The notes under the pieces: model-generated
The model's database searches: none
Seen by the model: only the letters and a program-made list of their open reading frames with translations
Told to the model about the DNA's origin: nothing
Made by a program: the position numbers and the translations under genes
Shown here: in pieces, positions 17,812-27,369 of the stretch
Layout of the letters: every line of letters begins with the position of its first letter
Position numbering within the stretch: the stretch's first letter is position 1
Assembly: GCF_018860545.1 (NCBI RefSeq)
Contig: NZ_JAHKPN010000011.1
Location: 558,001-622,000 of the forward strand
Direction: 5' to 3'
Source of the DNA: Winogradskyella psychrotolerans
GTDB lineage: Bacteria; Bacteroidota; Bacteroidia; Flavobacteriales; Flavobacteriaceae
DNA: 64,000 nt

Positions 17812-19023
17812 TTATCTTGCTAATCTAATTCCTGAAAATAGCCAACGCATGTCTGGCTGAAAAAAGTTTCTATAAGTTGGTCTGCAATGGTTTTTTGAAG
17901 TCGCTACTGAGCCACCTCGCAATACCATTTGATTCACCATAAATTTACCATTATATTCGCCAAGCGCACCGTCTACCTTGGTATAATTAGGATAAGGTAA
18001 GTACGCACTATTAGTCCATTCCCAAAGCTGGCCAAAACTAAATTTATGTGAGGCTACTTCCCATTCAAACTCGGTTGGTAAACGCATCCCCTTCCATTGT
18101 GCAAAAGCATATGCTTCGTAAAATGTGATATGAGTTACCGGCAAATCACCATCAACCTCAACAAAACCATTAAGTGTGTAGTGCATCCATGTTCCATCGA
18201 CCTGATGCCAATATAAAGGTGCTTCTAAATTGTTATTTTGAACATAATCCCAACCCTCAGCATGCCAATGATTAAAATCTTTATAACCACCTGCAGCTAT
18301 AAATTCAATATACTCTGAATTGGTGACGAGTTGATTTGAGACTTCAAAATCATGAAGATACACTTTATGCCTTCCTAATTCATTATCAAAACAAAAGCCC
18401 TCACCTTTATGACCAATTTCGTAAACGCCTTCTTTAATTTGAAGGAATTCTTGTGGGTCATTGTCGGCTTGTAACTGGATTTTATAATCCAAAACAGGAA
18501 ATGACGGTTGATTGCCGAAAATATATTTGATATCGTAAAGTAATAACTCTTGATGCTGCTGCTCGTGCTGTAAACCAATCTCTATAATATTTGAAATGTC
18601 TTCAGAAGTTCCATTAGAAATAAATTCTGAAAGTTGTGCGTTTACATAAGCTCTATAATCGAGAACTTCTTGCAATGTTGGCCGTGTCATTAAGCCACGT
18701 TCAGCTCTCATGACCCGTTTGCCAACGTTATTGTAATAACTATTAAAGTAATAGGCGAAATCATCGTTAAACACTTTATAATCTGCTTTATATTCAGAAA
18801 GTATAAATTGCTCAAAAAACCAAGTCGTATGTGCCAAATGCCATTTGGGTGGTGACACAAATTCTGCGGGTTGGATGGATACATCTTCCGCCTGAAGCGA
18901 TTTACAAATCAGTTCTGTTTGATGCCTAACGTCTAAGAAGCGTTCTTTAGTTATGGTATGGTTTGTTATTGTTTCCACGTCTAATCTATAGTATTTCAGT
19001 TTCAAAAATGACTTCGCTTGCAA
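17812..19023 (-). CDS. egtB: Ergothioneine synthase EgtB (iron-dependent sulfoxide synthase)
   Basis: 403 residues. An N-terminal DinB-like domain has the His-rich iron-ligand motif [10 protein letters not shown] (about 150-160) and [14 protein letters not shown]; the C-terminal formylglycine-generating-enzyme-type domain ends with [20 protein letters not shown] and FSGIRLAR. The predicted reaction is oxygen-dependent C-S bond formation between hercynine and a thiol (cysteine or gamma-glutamylcysteine, not decidable here). The ATG at 19023 overlaps the upstream gene by 38 bases. A GTG at 18978, just after that stop, would give a 388-residue protein starting close to the conserved sequence and may be the true start. 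Confidence 0.9.
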   Translation of the reverse strand: MQAKSFLKLKYYRLDVETITNHTITKERFLDVRHQTELICKSLQAEDVSIQPAEFVSPPKWHLAHTTWFFEQFILSEYKADYKVFNDDFAYYFNSYYNNVGKRVMRAERGLMTRPTLQEVLDYRAYVNAQLSEFISNGTSEDISNIIEIGLQHEQQHQELLLYDIKYIFGNQPSFPVLDYKIQLQADNDPQEFLQIKEGVYEIGHKGEGFCFDNELGRHKVYLHDFEVSNQLVTNSEYIEFIAAGGYKDFNHWHAEGWDYVQNNNLEAPLYWHQVDGTWMHYTLNGFVEVDGDLPVTHITFYEAYAFAQWKGMRLPTEFEWEVASHKFSFGQLWEWTNSAYLPYPNYTKVDGALGEYNGKFMVNQMVLRGGSVATSKNHCRPTYRNFFQPDMRWLFSGIRLAR

Positions 19024-20203
19024 TGGTTTTGTGCACAGGGCAACGCGAGGAAATTCCTTTTAAACGGTCTTTTTGTTCAGTTGTTAAATCACCAATCAGT
19101 TTTAATTTTTTGCTAATGTGGTCTAAGTATTTAGGCTGCTCTGTAACAAGATTTAAATCATCACTATGTTTTCTTGAGTGTGAGATATAAACATAGACCT
19201 CTCTTAAATCCCATTTTTTTCGTTCGGCATACATTTTCAAGGTCATTACCGTACAAGCTGCTAATGCGGCATTGAGATATTCGTATGGTGAGGGACCAAA
19301 ATCACTTCCACCAACACTTGCAGGTTCATCGGCAATAAAGGCGTGATTTTTAGTTTGGATTTCCGTGGTAAAGTTGTTTTCAACAATGTTTAAGTGTCCA
19401 ACGAGTTGCTCACCTTCGGTACTTAACATTTTATTTTTAGCCTTAGGAAAATAACGCTTTGCCCACGTGCCTATAAGTTCACCAACATATTGGCTATCTT
19501 CTTCTTTAGTTAATAAATGATCCGCATTATCTAAAGTTACAAAACTCTTTGGATGGTGTGCCTTTTTGTATAATTGCTCAGCGTTTTCAATACCCACTAT
19601 TTTATCGAAAGGCGCATGCATAATCAATAAAGGTTTACGCAAATCTTTAACTACGGTAGGCAAGTCCGTTTTATCAAATTCTTCAACAAAATCTTGGTTG
19701 ATAACAAATGGACGACCACCAATATTTACTTCTACATCTCCTTTTTCTGCAGAGTCCTCAACCTGATGCGAAAATAAATGCTTTACATGATTTACTGCTG
19801 ATGGCGCACCTACAGTAGCAACTGCTTTTACTGTTTCAAGCTTTGAAGCCGCCACTAATACGGCTGCTCCGCCTAAAGAATGTCCAACAAGTAAACTTGG
19901 CGCTTGATAGTGTTGTTCCATATATTCATGAACATCTAATAAGTCATCTACATTTGCAGAAAAATGACTGTCCGCAAATTCGCCTTCACTTCGACCTAAA
20001 CCTGTAAAATCGAAACGCAACACCGCAAATCCGTTTTGAGTTAATGCTCTACTCACATTTCTTACAGCACTTAGACTGCTGCTGCAGGTAAAACAATGTG
20101 CGAAAATGGCATAGTAATTTGGTTTTTGATTGGCTGGCAATTCTAAATTGGCATTGAGAGTAATTCCTTTTCGATTTTTTATCTTGAGTTTTGTGCTTTT
20201 CAT
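18986..20203 (-). CDS. Alpha/beta hydrolase - OsmC peroxiredoxin-like fusion
   Basis: 405 residues. Residues 1-250 are a serine hydrolase (oxyanion region FAHCFTC, nucleophile elbow GHSLGG about 106, catalytic His in NADHLL). Residues 270-405 are an OsmC/Ohr-type domain with both redox cysteines present, in LAACTVMT and SSRCPVHK. OsmC domains reduce organic hydroperoxides. The fusion is a known architecture but its substrate is unknown. It lies between a DUF427 gene and egtB in a run of redox genes. Confidence 0.9.
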   Translation of the reverse strand: MKSTKLKIKNRKGITLNANLELPANQKPNYYAIFAHCFTCSSSLSAVRNVSRALTQNGFAVLRFDFTGLGRSEGEFADSHFSANVDDLLDVHEYMEQHYQAPSLLVGHSLGGAAVLVAASKLETVKAVATVGAPSAVNHVKHLFSHQVEDSAEKGDVEVNIGGRPFVINQDFVEEFDKTDLPTVVKDLRKPLLIMHAPFDKIVGIENAEQLYKKAHHPKSFVTLDNADHLLTKEEDSQYVGELIGTWAKRYFPKAKNKMLSTEGEQLVGHLNIVENNFTTEIQTKNHAFIADEPASVGGSDFGPSPYEYLNAALAACTVMTLKMYAERKKWDLREVYVYISHSRKHSDDLNLVTEQPKYLDHISKKLKLIGDLTTEQKDRLKGISSRCPVHKTIASEVIFETEIL

Positions 20204-20212
20204 AACCTAATT

Positions 20213-20494
20213 TTAATCTTCAATTGTTACACCTCTCCAAAAAGCAACATGGTTTTTAATCCCTTTTGCTAATTCTGACACTTCTGGATAAAACCAAGCA
20301 GCATCTTTATTTTCCTTACCATCAACCTCTATAGTATAGTACGACGCTGTGCCTTTCCATGGGCATACAGAGTTTAAGTCACTTGGTTTAAAAAATTCCT
20401 TTTTTATACTTTCGTGAGGAAAATAATGATTTCTTTCTATGACTATAGTGTCATTACTTTCTGCTATGACTTTATTATTCCAAATTGCTTTCAT
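20213..20494 (-). CDS. DUF427 domain protein
   Basis: 93 residues, the usual size. Motifs ERNHYFP, a central CPWKGTASYY and AWFYPEV are typical of DUF427, a small beta-rich family of unknown function. It lies 9 bases upstream of the hydrolase-OsmC gene and is co-transcribed with it. Confidence 0.87.
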   Translation of the reverse strand: MKAIWNNKVIAESNDTIVIERNHYFPHESIKKEFFKPSDLNSVCPWKGTASYYTIEVDGKENKDAAWFYPEVSELAKGIKNHVAFWRGVTIED

Positions 20495-20554
20495 CTTTAT
20501 TGTTTTTTATCAAACAGAAACTTTAATCTCGCTCCATTTGTGGATGCTTAATTT

Positions 20555-21280
20555 CTATCTATATTCCGGATTTTCAAAAGACCAATGTGTACCACTGTCC
20601 CATGCTTCTCGAGAATTACCGTAATTACTATAGCCTTTATTTTCTTTCAATAGCTTTGCCAAGTGTAAAAGATTATAAGTCATAAATGTGGTGTTTCTAT
20701 TGGTGAATTCAGAATCAAAACCTACGGGTGGATTAATGCTTTTATCTTTCCATTTGGTATCGCCATAACTTGGTCCAGGTCCTACTTCTCCAATCCAACC
20801 ACAATCGGCTTGCGGTGGAATAGAATAACCGACATGCTGCAGCGAATACAATATTCCCATAGCACAGTGTTTTACGCCATCTTCATTACCCGTTACCATA
20901 CATCCTCCTACTTTACCGTAAAACACATATTGGCCTTTATCATTCGTTTCTCCACTCATGGCGTACAAACGTTCAATTAACTTTTGCGCTTCAGAAGATT
21001 TTTCTCCTAACCAAATTGGTGTTCCTACGATTAAAACATCGGCTTCACTCACTTTTTCGTAAATACTTGGCCAGTCATCTTTCTCCCAACCATGCTCCGT
21101 CATATCTGGATACACACCAACGGCTACATCTAAATCTATAAGTCGAACCGTTTCAAAAGATACGTTCTCCTTTTTTAAAATATTTTGAGAGACCTCCATC
21201 AGCGTTTCGGTGTGGCTTACCGCAGGTGATTTCTTTAATGTGCAATTGATGTATAATACTTTAAGTTTTGAAAAATCCAT
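20555..21280 (-). CDS. NAD(P)H-dependent FMN reductase / flavodoxin-like protein
   Basis: 241 residues. The N-terminal strand LKVLYINCTLKKSP forms the phosphate-binding start of a flavodoxin-like fold; VGTPIWLGEKSSEAQ and GGCMVTGNEDG are the FMN-contacting loops. It probably reduces quinones or other small electrophiles with NAD(P)H; the substrate is not readable. It lies 24 bases downstream of selO. Confidence 0.85.
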   Translation of the reverse strand: MDFSKLKVLYINCTLKKSPAVSHTETLMEVSQNILKKENVSFETVRLIDLDVAVGVYPDMTEHGWEKDDWPSIYEKVSEADVLIVGTPIWLGEKSSEAQKLIERLYAMSGETNDKGQYVFYGKVGGCMVTGNEDGVKHCAMGILYSLQHVGYSIPPQADCGWIGEVGPGPSYGDTKWKDKSINPPVGFDSEFTNRNTTFMTYNLLHLAKLLKENKGYSNYGNSREAWDSGTHWSFENPEYR

Positions 21281-21304
21281 AGTTCTGTTTTTTTAAATTA
21301 AAAA

Positions 21305-22867
21305 TTAAGAGCTGCAACTCAGCATAGAGCAACCTACTTTATGTCGTGCCCATTCTGGCCGTTTAGTAAACCATTTTTCGTGCTGTGGTTGCTCATCATA
21401 TGGTTTTTTTAGTAATTGAAACAATTCATCTACCATACTATAATCCTCTTTATCTGCTTGGTCGATGGCTAACTGCGCCATATAATTTCTAAGCACATAT
21501 TTTGGGTTTACAGCATTCATGTTTTGTTGGCGTTCTGAATCTGTAATTGTATCCTTCTCTAAGCGTTGGTCGTAAGCTTTGAACCAAACTTTCCATGTCA
21601 TGAGGTTGTCACCCTTTATTTCTTCGGGCTTATAAAATGCTTTTTCAATGATTTCAACACCGTTTTCAGGATTGCCTTTCTTATAGTTCGCTAATAATCG
21701 GAATGCTATCGTCATATCGGTTTCAGACAACAATAAACAATCTTCAAAATTTTGTATCAATTTTGCATCGTCCTCAAGTTCTACTTGCAACCCTAATTTA
21801 GAGCGCATCATTTGAAGGGATTGCTTTTCAAAATCAACTTGATACTGATTTAAAATAGCTTCAATCGGTTCGGCTTCTTCAATTAACGGATATAAGGCGT
21901 TAGCGAGTTGTAATAAATTCCAAAGCCCAATGTTGGGCTGATTCCCAAAACGGTACCGTTTGTTTTGTTTATCTGTGGTGTTTGGTGTCCAGCCAAAATC
22001 AAAATCTTCGAGCCAACCATAAGGGCCGTAATCTATAGTTAAACCAAGAATGGACATGTTATCGGTATTCATCACTCCATGCACAAAACCAACGCGTTGC
22101 CAATGGATAATCATATCTAACGTGCGTTGTGTCACGGCTTCAAAAAGTTTGATATAGGTTTCTTTTGAAGGTTTACCCAATTCTGGATAAAAGTATTTTA
22201 TAGTGTAATCGGTTAGTTTTTTGAGGTTTTTAATATCGTTTCGAGCCGCAAACAATTCAAAATTACCAAACCGAATAAAAGTCGGTGCAACTCTAGCGAC
22301 GATAGCGCCTTTTTCGTAATCGGCATTACCGTTATAAAGCATATCGCGTAACACGTCATCACCAGACAACATTAAACTTAACGCTCTTGTAGTGGGCACA
22401 CCCAAATGATACATAGCCTCGCTACATAAATACTCACGAATGGAAGAACGTAAAACCGCCAATCCATCACCTTGTCTTGAATAGGGTGTTTCACCAGACC
22501 CTTTTAGTTGAATTGCCCAACGTTTATTGTCTTGCTCAACTTCGAATAAATTAATTGCTCTACCATCTCCCAATTGCCCTGCCCAATTGCCAAACTGGTG
22601 CCCTGCATAGGCCATAGCATAAGGTTTTGTTTTTGGATAAACTTTAGAGCCCGAAAAAACCTCTAAAAAGTCTTTTGAATTGATATCTTCTTCCTCTAAA
22701 CCAATGGCATTTGCCATCTCTTTTGACGCATGAATTAATTGAGGATATGAAGGTACTTTTGGATTAACATAAGAGTGTGTGGCTTCTGATACTTGACGTC
22801 TGCTATTATCCGTATTAGAATCTGAAGGTAACTCTTTACTAAAGGTGTCTTTTATGTGTAACTTCAT
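21305..22867 (-). CDS. selO: SelO (YdiU) protein adenylyltransferase, Cys form
   Basis: 520 residues. Signature blocks are MAYAGHQFGNWAGQLGDGRA, QLKGSGETPYSRQGDG and REYLCSEAMYHLGVPTTRAL. SelO is a pseudokinase-fold enzyme that transfers AMP to proteins and protects against oxidative stress. The C-terminus ends SCSS, where selenoproteins of the family carry selenocysteine, so this is the cysteine version. It is the first gene of the operon that continues to egtD; no clear promoter box was found upstream. Confidence 0.92.
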   Translation of the reverse strand: MKLHIKDTFSKELPSDSNTDNSRRQVSEATHSYVNPKVPSYPQLIHASKEMANAIGLEEEDINSKDFLEVFSGSKVYPKTKPYAMAYAGHQFGNWAGQLGDGRAINLFEVEQDNKRWAIQLKGSGETPYSRQGDGLAVLRSSIREYLCSEAMYHLGVPTTRALSLMLSGDDVLRDMLYNGNADYEKGAIVARVAPTFIRFGNFELFAARNDIKNLKKLTDYTIKYFYPELGKPSKETYIKLFEAVTQRTLDMIIHWQRVGFVHGVMNTDNMSILGLTIDYGPYGWLEDFDFGWTPNTTDKQNKRYRFGNQPNIGLWNLLQLANALYPLIEEAEPIEAILNQYQVDFEKQSLQMMRSKLGLQVELEDDAKLIQNFEDCLLLSETDMTIAFRLLANYKKGNPENGVEIIEKAFYKPEEIKGDNLMTWKVWFKAYDQRLEKDTITDSERQQNMNAVNPKYVLRNYMAQLAIDQADKEDYSMVDELFQLLKKPYDEQPQHEKWFTKRPEWARHKVGCSMLSCSS

Positions 22868-23037
22868 CTATCTAATTTAGCATTTGAGTGACTTAAATAT
22901 GGTACGTAATTTTAGCATTGCAATAAACCATTTAATATTACAATTGTTTATAAAAATACGATTTCATATTAACTCAAATGCTAATTCAACGGATTGAGCA
23001 CTGTAATTTTTTAGTTAAAATTCTAAAATTATGAAGC

Positions 23038-23058
23038 AAAAAAGCCTCTAATGAGAGC
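23038..23058 (-). terminator. Probable terminator of the GH97 / maltose operon
   Basis: On the minus strand the arms CTCT and AGAG, extended by a G-C pair around one bulged base, precede six U (A-run at 23038-23043). It lies about 60 bases beyond the GH97 stop codon, where the long minus-strand operon should end. Confidence 0.5.
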
Positions 23059-23116
23059 GTTAGTTACACTACAAAACGATTAAAATATTGAACAACAGTA
23101 TAGCTCCGATTTCAAA

Positions 23117-25237
23117 TTACTTTTTCATAAGACTAATTGCAAATCCACCACCTTCGGCTAATTGTACGCTTAATGTCGAACCCTTTTTAACTTCAATTTT
23201 TTCAATAGAAATATCTAATGGATTGTTATCCCAATGCGCGTTTTCGCCATCTTTGTAGATAATCACTTCGTAGTCTTGGTTCTCATCTAAAAAGTTGAAA
23301 TCTATATCTAAGGTTCTTGCATTTTCATCGGTGATACCTCCAACAAACCAATTGCCTGTTTCACGTTCTTTTCTAGCAATGGTTACATAATCGCCTACTT
23401 CGCCGTTGAGTACTTTAGTAGTTTCCCAATCGACACCAACAGCTTTAATAAACTGAAGTGGTTCAGGGTTTGCCTCATAATGCTCTACTAAATCCGCAGC
23501 CATTTGTACTGGACTATAAATCACCACATACAAGGCTAATTGTTGTGCAATCGTGGTGTTGACTTGATTGTCTTTTTTGTACTCGTCAAATTTTATATTG
23601 AAAATACCTGGTGTAAAATCTATTGGTCCTGATAACATTCTTGTAAAGGCTACAATCGGTAAATGCTCTGGTGGATTACCGCCATCATTTGCCCAAGCGT
23701 TAAATTCTTGCCCTCTTAACCCTTCTCTCGAAATTGTATTAGGATACGTACGTCTTAAACCTGTAGCTTTAATAGGTTCGTGAGCATTAATAGCCACTTC
23801 ATATTTCGCTGCTTTTTCAACGGTATTATTATAATGATTCACCATATATTGGCCATGGTGATACTCCCCTTTTGGAAGAATTTTACCCACATAACCTGTT
23901 TTAACCGTATGCATCCCGTACTTCTGCATCAATGCAAAAGCGGTATCTTGTTGCTTGGTGTAAGTTTCAGTAGCTGCAGACGTTTCGTGATGCATAATAA
24001 TATCAACTCCTTTTTCCTTTCCGTAACGGACTACTTCATCAATATCATAATCCGGATAGGTAGTTACAAAATCGAAAACACCTTCGCGGTCTTCAAAACC
24101 AATCCAATGTTCCCAACCGGTATTCCAGCCTTCAACTAACACACCGCCCATATTATTTTTTGCTGAAAAATCTATAAATCGCTTTACGTTTTCGGTATTG
24201 GCGCCATGGGTGCCATTAGAGGTCCCTCCGTCTGTCCAAGTACTCATATCTTGAGTCATGCCATAATCCCAAGAAGATTTACCTAAGTGCATTTCCCACC
24301 AAACACCTGTATATTTCATAGGTTTAAACCAAGACACATCACCTAGTTTATTCGGTTCGTTTAAATTAACGATGAGTTTAGATTCAATTAAATCTGGTGC
24401 ATTGTCTGCAATTTGAATCGTACGCCAAGGTGTATTAAATGGCATGGTACGTTTCACTTTATAATCGGTATTTTCTGAACCTACAAGGTTACTAACTAAG
24501 TTTAAATTTTCGATATCAACCTTTAAGGTCATGCCCGAATAATCTACTAAAGCGGCTTCATGAAAACTTAAATGTGTGCCATCAGAACCAACCATCGTTA
24601 CAGGTGTATTCACGGCATTTTCAGGAATATAAGTTTGGGCTAAATTTTCATGGTTAGCGAATTGTAAAGCGTCAATTTCAGACAACTTCGAGGTGTTGTA
24701 TAAATGTTCGTAGATATCCCAATCGCCAGGAATCCAAAAGGTTTTATAATCTTCAGTCAGATTAAATTCGGTATGTTCTTCTGTAATAAAAACATCGCCT
24801 TTTAAGTTGGGTTGTTCAGGGAATTCATATCGAAATCCGATACCATCATCGTACACTTTAAAAACGATATTTAGTTGTCGGTTTTGTTCAGAAGTTTCTT
24901 CGAGTTCAATCTTTAATTCGTTGTAATTATTGAACACATCTATCTGCTCTCCCCAAGGCATTTGCCAAGTTTCGTTAAACGTTGATGTACTTGTATTTTT
25001 AATACTAAAATTCTTATTAAAGGCTGGTGCATCTTTAAATTCGAAACCTAAATAAGAGGTGTCAACAACCGTTTTGTTATTGAATTTCACGAGATAATAG
25101 GGTTGACCTTCTTTATTAACATTAAAATCTACTATCACTTTTTCGTTAGGTGATTTGATTTCTGTGGTTTGTTTTTCTTCGGAATTGCATGAGACTAATG
25201 CTAATGCCATTACTAAAATTGAAATGTAGATTTTCAT
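23117..25237 (-). CDS. susB: GH97 alpha-glucosidase (SusB-like) lipoprotein
   Basis: 706 residues, typical for GH97. The signal peptide ends in a lipobox LVSC. GH97 blocks visible include YDDGIGFRYEFP, the TIM-barrel stretch GGVLVEGWNTGWEHW, INAHEPIKATGLRRTYPN (about 480-495) and SREGLRGQEFNAW (about 505). The Glu residues in the last two blocks correspond to the inverting-type active site of SusB; that subtype is inferred. The predicted action is release of glucose from maltooligosaccharides in the periplasm. It is the last gene of the minus-strand maltose arm. Confidence 0.92.
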   Translation of the reverse strand: MKIYISILVMALALVSCNSEEKQTTEIKSPNEKVIVDFNVNKEGQPYYLVKFNNKTVVDTSYLGFEFKDAPAFNKNFSIKNTSTSTFNETWQMPWGEQIDVFNNYNELKIELEETSEQNRQLNIVFKVYDDGIGFRYEFPEQPNLKGDVFITEEHTEFNLTEDYKTFWIPGDWDIYEHLYNTSKLSEIDALQFANHENLAQTYIPENAVNTPVTMVGSDGTHLSFHEAALVDYSGMTLKVDIENLNLVSNLVGSENTDYKVKRTMPFNTPWRTIQIADNAPDLIESKLIVNLNEPNKLGDVSWFKPMKYTGVWWEMHLGKSSWDYGMTQDMSTWTDGGTSNGTHGANTENVKRFIDFSAKNNMGGVLVEGWNTGWEHWIGFEDREGVFDFVTTYPDYDIDEVVRYGKEKGVDIIMHHETSAATETYTKQQDTAFALMQKYGMHTVKTGYVGKILPKGEYHHGQYMVNHYNNTVEKAAKYEVAINAHEPIKATGLRRTYPNTISREGLRGQEFNAWANDGGNPPEHLPIVAFTRMLSGPIDFTPGIFNIKFDEYKKDNQVNTTIAQQLALYVVIYSPVQMAADLVEHYEANPEPLQFIKAVGVDWETTKVLNGEVGDYVTIARKERETGNWFVGGITDENARTLDIDFNFLDENQDYEVIIYKDGENAHWDNNPLDISIEKIEVKKGSTLSVQLAEGGGFAISLMKK

Positions 25238-25254
25238 GTATATATATTTTTAGT

Positions 25255-25305
25255 CCTATTAGATTTTGCGATGACTGAGCGTCGTCGAAGTCAAAACCTA
25301 ATAGG
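25255..25305. repeat. Imperfect inverted repeat in the GH13-GH97 gap
   Basis: Arms CCTATTAGATTTTG (25255-25268) and CAAAACCTAATAGG (25292-25305) pair with one mismatch. The loop holds ACTGAGCGTCGTCGAAGT, which resembles a short intergenic repeat common in flavobacteria. It stands next to two more palindromes of a related family. Confidence 0.55.
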
Positions 25306-25337
25306 TTAAATTTAGCTTATTTATTCATTTTTATATT

Positions 25338-25407
25338 AGACCTGCTAGGTTTGAAAAACCTGCTAGGTCTGTAGTTTACACCTACACGGTTTTTGAAACC
25401 TTGTAGG
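25338..25407. repeat. Two palindromes of the AGACCTnCnAGG-TTTT family
   Basis: The first (25338-25370) has AGACCTGCTAGG facing CCTGCTAGGTCT and is imperfect in the middle. The second has CCTACACGGTTT (25381-25392) facing AAACCTTGTAGG (25396-25407) with one mismatch. Both lie between two glycosidase genes of one operon. Confidence 0.55.
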
Positions 25408-25419
25408 CTATTATATTCA

Positions 25420-27096
25420 CTATTGTCTTTCTAATAGAATGATTTCAAACTCTGTATTTAAAGTAACTGTTCCATTTTCTACGGTTGCTATTTCTCCAGA
25501 ATAGGCATCACGGAGCATGACGCGTTCTTCAAAAACTTTAGAGACATCGATTACTTTTTTACCTTTTTCAAGATCTAAACCTATAACGACTTTATCTTTA
25601 AAATCTTCGTTTTCGTAGCTTCTATTGAAGTAATATGGTTGTTCAGTTATCATTTGATGGGTTCCTGCACCAATTGCAGGATGCTTAGCTCTAAATTGAC
25701 CTAATTTTTGCCAATGCGATAAGACTTCTTTTGGTCTTTTTCGTTTGGCAATAGAATCCCAATTCATCATAGAACGCAACGTCGCATCACCTTCTGTTCC
25801 TGGCACAACAAGTGAACGCGATGATTCATCTCCATAATACACTTGAGACGTTCCTGGTGACAACAATAGTTTATTAGCCGTTTCAAATGGTTTTTTTCTT
25901 TGGGCATCAAAAGGTTGACCATCATCATGCGAGCTTAAATAGTTTACGGTGCCGTAACCTTTTAATTCATCATGTAAAATGGCATTATAATGCGTGAATA
26001 AATCTTCATAACCTTTGTCTTTTGAGTTGTATTTAAATTCAAAATTAATTAAACTTTGAAAACTTGGTGGATCAAAATAATTGACTTTTCTGTCCCCAAA
26101 ATCAAATTCCTGACCTGTACTAACTCCATAATTATAGACTTCACCAAGCAGATAAAAATTGTTATCATCCAATACTTGTTCAGGATTGTTCTTTTTGTAT
26201 TCGGCAAAGGCAAAATCACATTCCACTTTAAATTCCGTCCAAACATATTCTTCTACATGTTTTACCGTATCTACTCTGTAACCATCAACCCCAAATTCTG
26301 TGATGTAATCCGTTAGCCATTTCATGATGTAAAAACGAGGTGCTCTTGGGTGACCAGTTCTTTCAAAAAATGCATCGAGTTCTTTTACTTCTTGTTCGTA
26401 ACGACCCTCTGCTTTCCATTTTTCTACTAATTGTGGTGGTAAGTCTACATTGGCATTACTTTCCGTTCTAATATCTGGAAGATTAGCAACTAAGGTACAA
26501 CTTACTGTATTTTCATAATTATCGTAAGAACATTGTTTATCTGTTCTCACCCATTCTTCTGGCCAAACCGGATCATTATTAGTTACAGGTCCTGTATGAT
26601 TGATAACGGCATCTAATACAATTCTAATACCTTTAGCATGTGCTTCTTTCACCAATTCATGTAAATCTGCTTTGGTTCCAAAGTTGGGATCAATCACTGT
26701 CCAATCTTTAGTCCAATAGCCATGAAAACCATAAGTCACTCCTGTACCTTCATCAGTACCTCCGTGGATTTGTTCAACAATTGGTGTCATCCAAATGGCA
26801 TTGATACCTAAATCGGTAAAGTATCCTTCCTTTACCTTTTGAGTAATCCCTTTTATGTCTCCTCCTTTAAAACCTCTTAACTTTCCTGTTTCTTTGGTTC
26901 TATCGAAATTAACATCATTAGACGTATCTCCGTTATTAAACCGATCCGTTAATAAAAAATAAAGGTTAGCACCTTCCCAAACAAAAGGTGTTTCAATAGT
27001 GTGTTTTGGCTCTGCAACTGCAACCTTTTGTTCCGTATCGGTGTTTTTACAACTCAAAGTGATTAGGATTAAGGTTAATAAAAATAGTTTTTTCAT
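25420..27096 (-). CDS. GH13 alpha-amylase family lipoprotein
   Basis: 558 residues from the ATG at 27096, which begins a lipoprotein signal peptide ending LSC; an in-frame ATG 15 bases upstream is less likely. The four GH13 regions are present: DAVINHTG (about 162), GYRVDTVKH with nucleophile Asp (about 274), LLGEVYN with acid/base Glu (about 315) and SSHDDG (about 387). It probably cuts maltooligosaccharides in the periplasm or at the surface. Second-last gene of the minus-strand maltose arm. Confidence 0.92.
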   Translation of the reverse strand: MKKLFLLTLILITLSCKNTDTEQKVAVAEPKHTIETPFVWEGANLYFLLTDRFNNGDTSNDVNFDRTKETGKLRGFKGGDIKGITQKVKEGYFTDLGINAIWMTPIVEQIHGGTDEGTGVTYGFHGYWTKDWTVIDPNFGTKADLHELVKEAHAKGIRIVLDAVINHTGPVTNNDPVWPEEWVRTDKQCSYDNYENTVSCTLVANLPDIRTESNANVDLPPQLVEKWKAEGRYEQEVKELDAFFERTGHPRAPRFYIMKWLTDYITEFGVDGYRVDTVKHVEEYVWTEFKVECDFAFAEYKKNNPEQVLDDNNFYLLGEVYNYGVSTGQEFDFGDRKVNYFDPPSFQSLINFEFKYNSKDKGYEDLFTHYNAILHDELKGYGTVNYLSSHDDGQPFDAQRKKPFETANKLLLSPGTSQVYYGDESSRSLVVPGTEGDATLRSMMNWDSIAKRKRPKEVLSHWQKLGQFRAKHPAIGAGTHQMITEQPYYFNRSYENEDFKDKVVIGLDLEKGKKVIDVSKVFEERVMLRDAYSGEIATVENGTVTLNTEFEIILLERQ

Positions 27097-27150
27097 ATGT
27101 ATTTTGCCCACATAATTAGGGATCTTTTTTGGTTAAATCAACTTTTTAAA

Positions 27151-27352
27151 ACCTACAAGGGTTTTGAAATCTTACAGGTTGGATAATATATTAGACCTCT
27201 CAGCTTTTCACAACCTAAAAAATCTTGTATGTTTTCTTAATGACTTCTCGATACAAATTTGCTCATACTTTACAAATTCACACGAAGTGACGATTGCTTA
27301 TTTCTTATTTTATTATCGTACGTCCTGCAAGGTTTTTTAAACCTCCGAGGAC
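27151..27352. repeat. Palindromes in the gap between two GH13 genes
   Basis: ACCTACAAGG facing CTTACAGGTT (27151-27180) and GTCCTGCAAGGTTT facing AAACCTCCGAGGAC (27322-27352). Both are imperfect members of the same intergenic hairpin family found in the other gaps of this operon. No ORF of note lies in the 273-base gap. Confidence 0.5.
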
Positions 27353-27369
27353 TAGAACCTGCTAAGACT

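Noticed and set aside
23568..24139. Plus-strand ORFs of 71 and 119 residues inside the GH97 gene.
   Set aside because: They are antisense shadows of a well-supported glycosidase with all family motifs, and look like no protein family.
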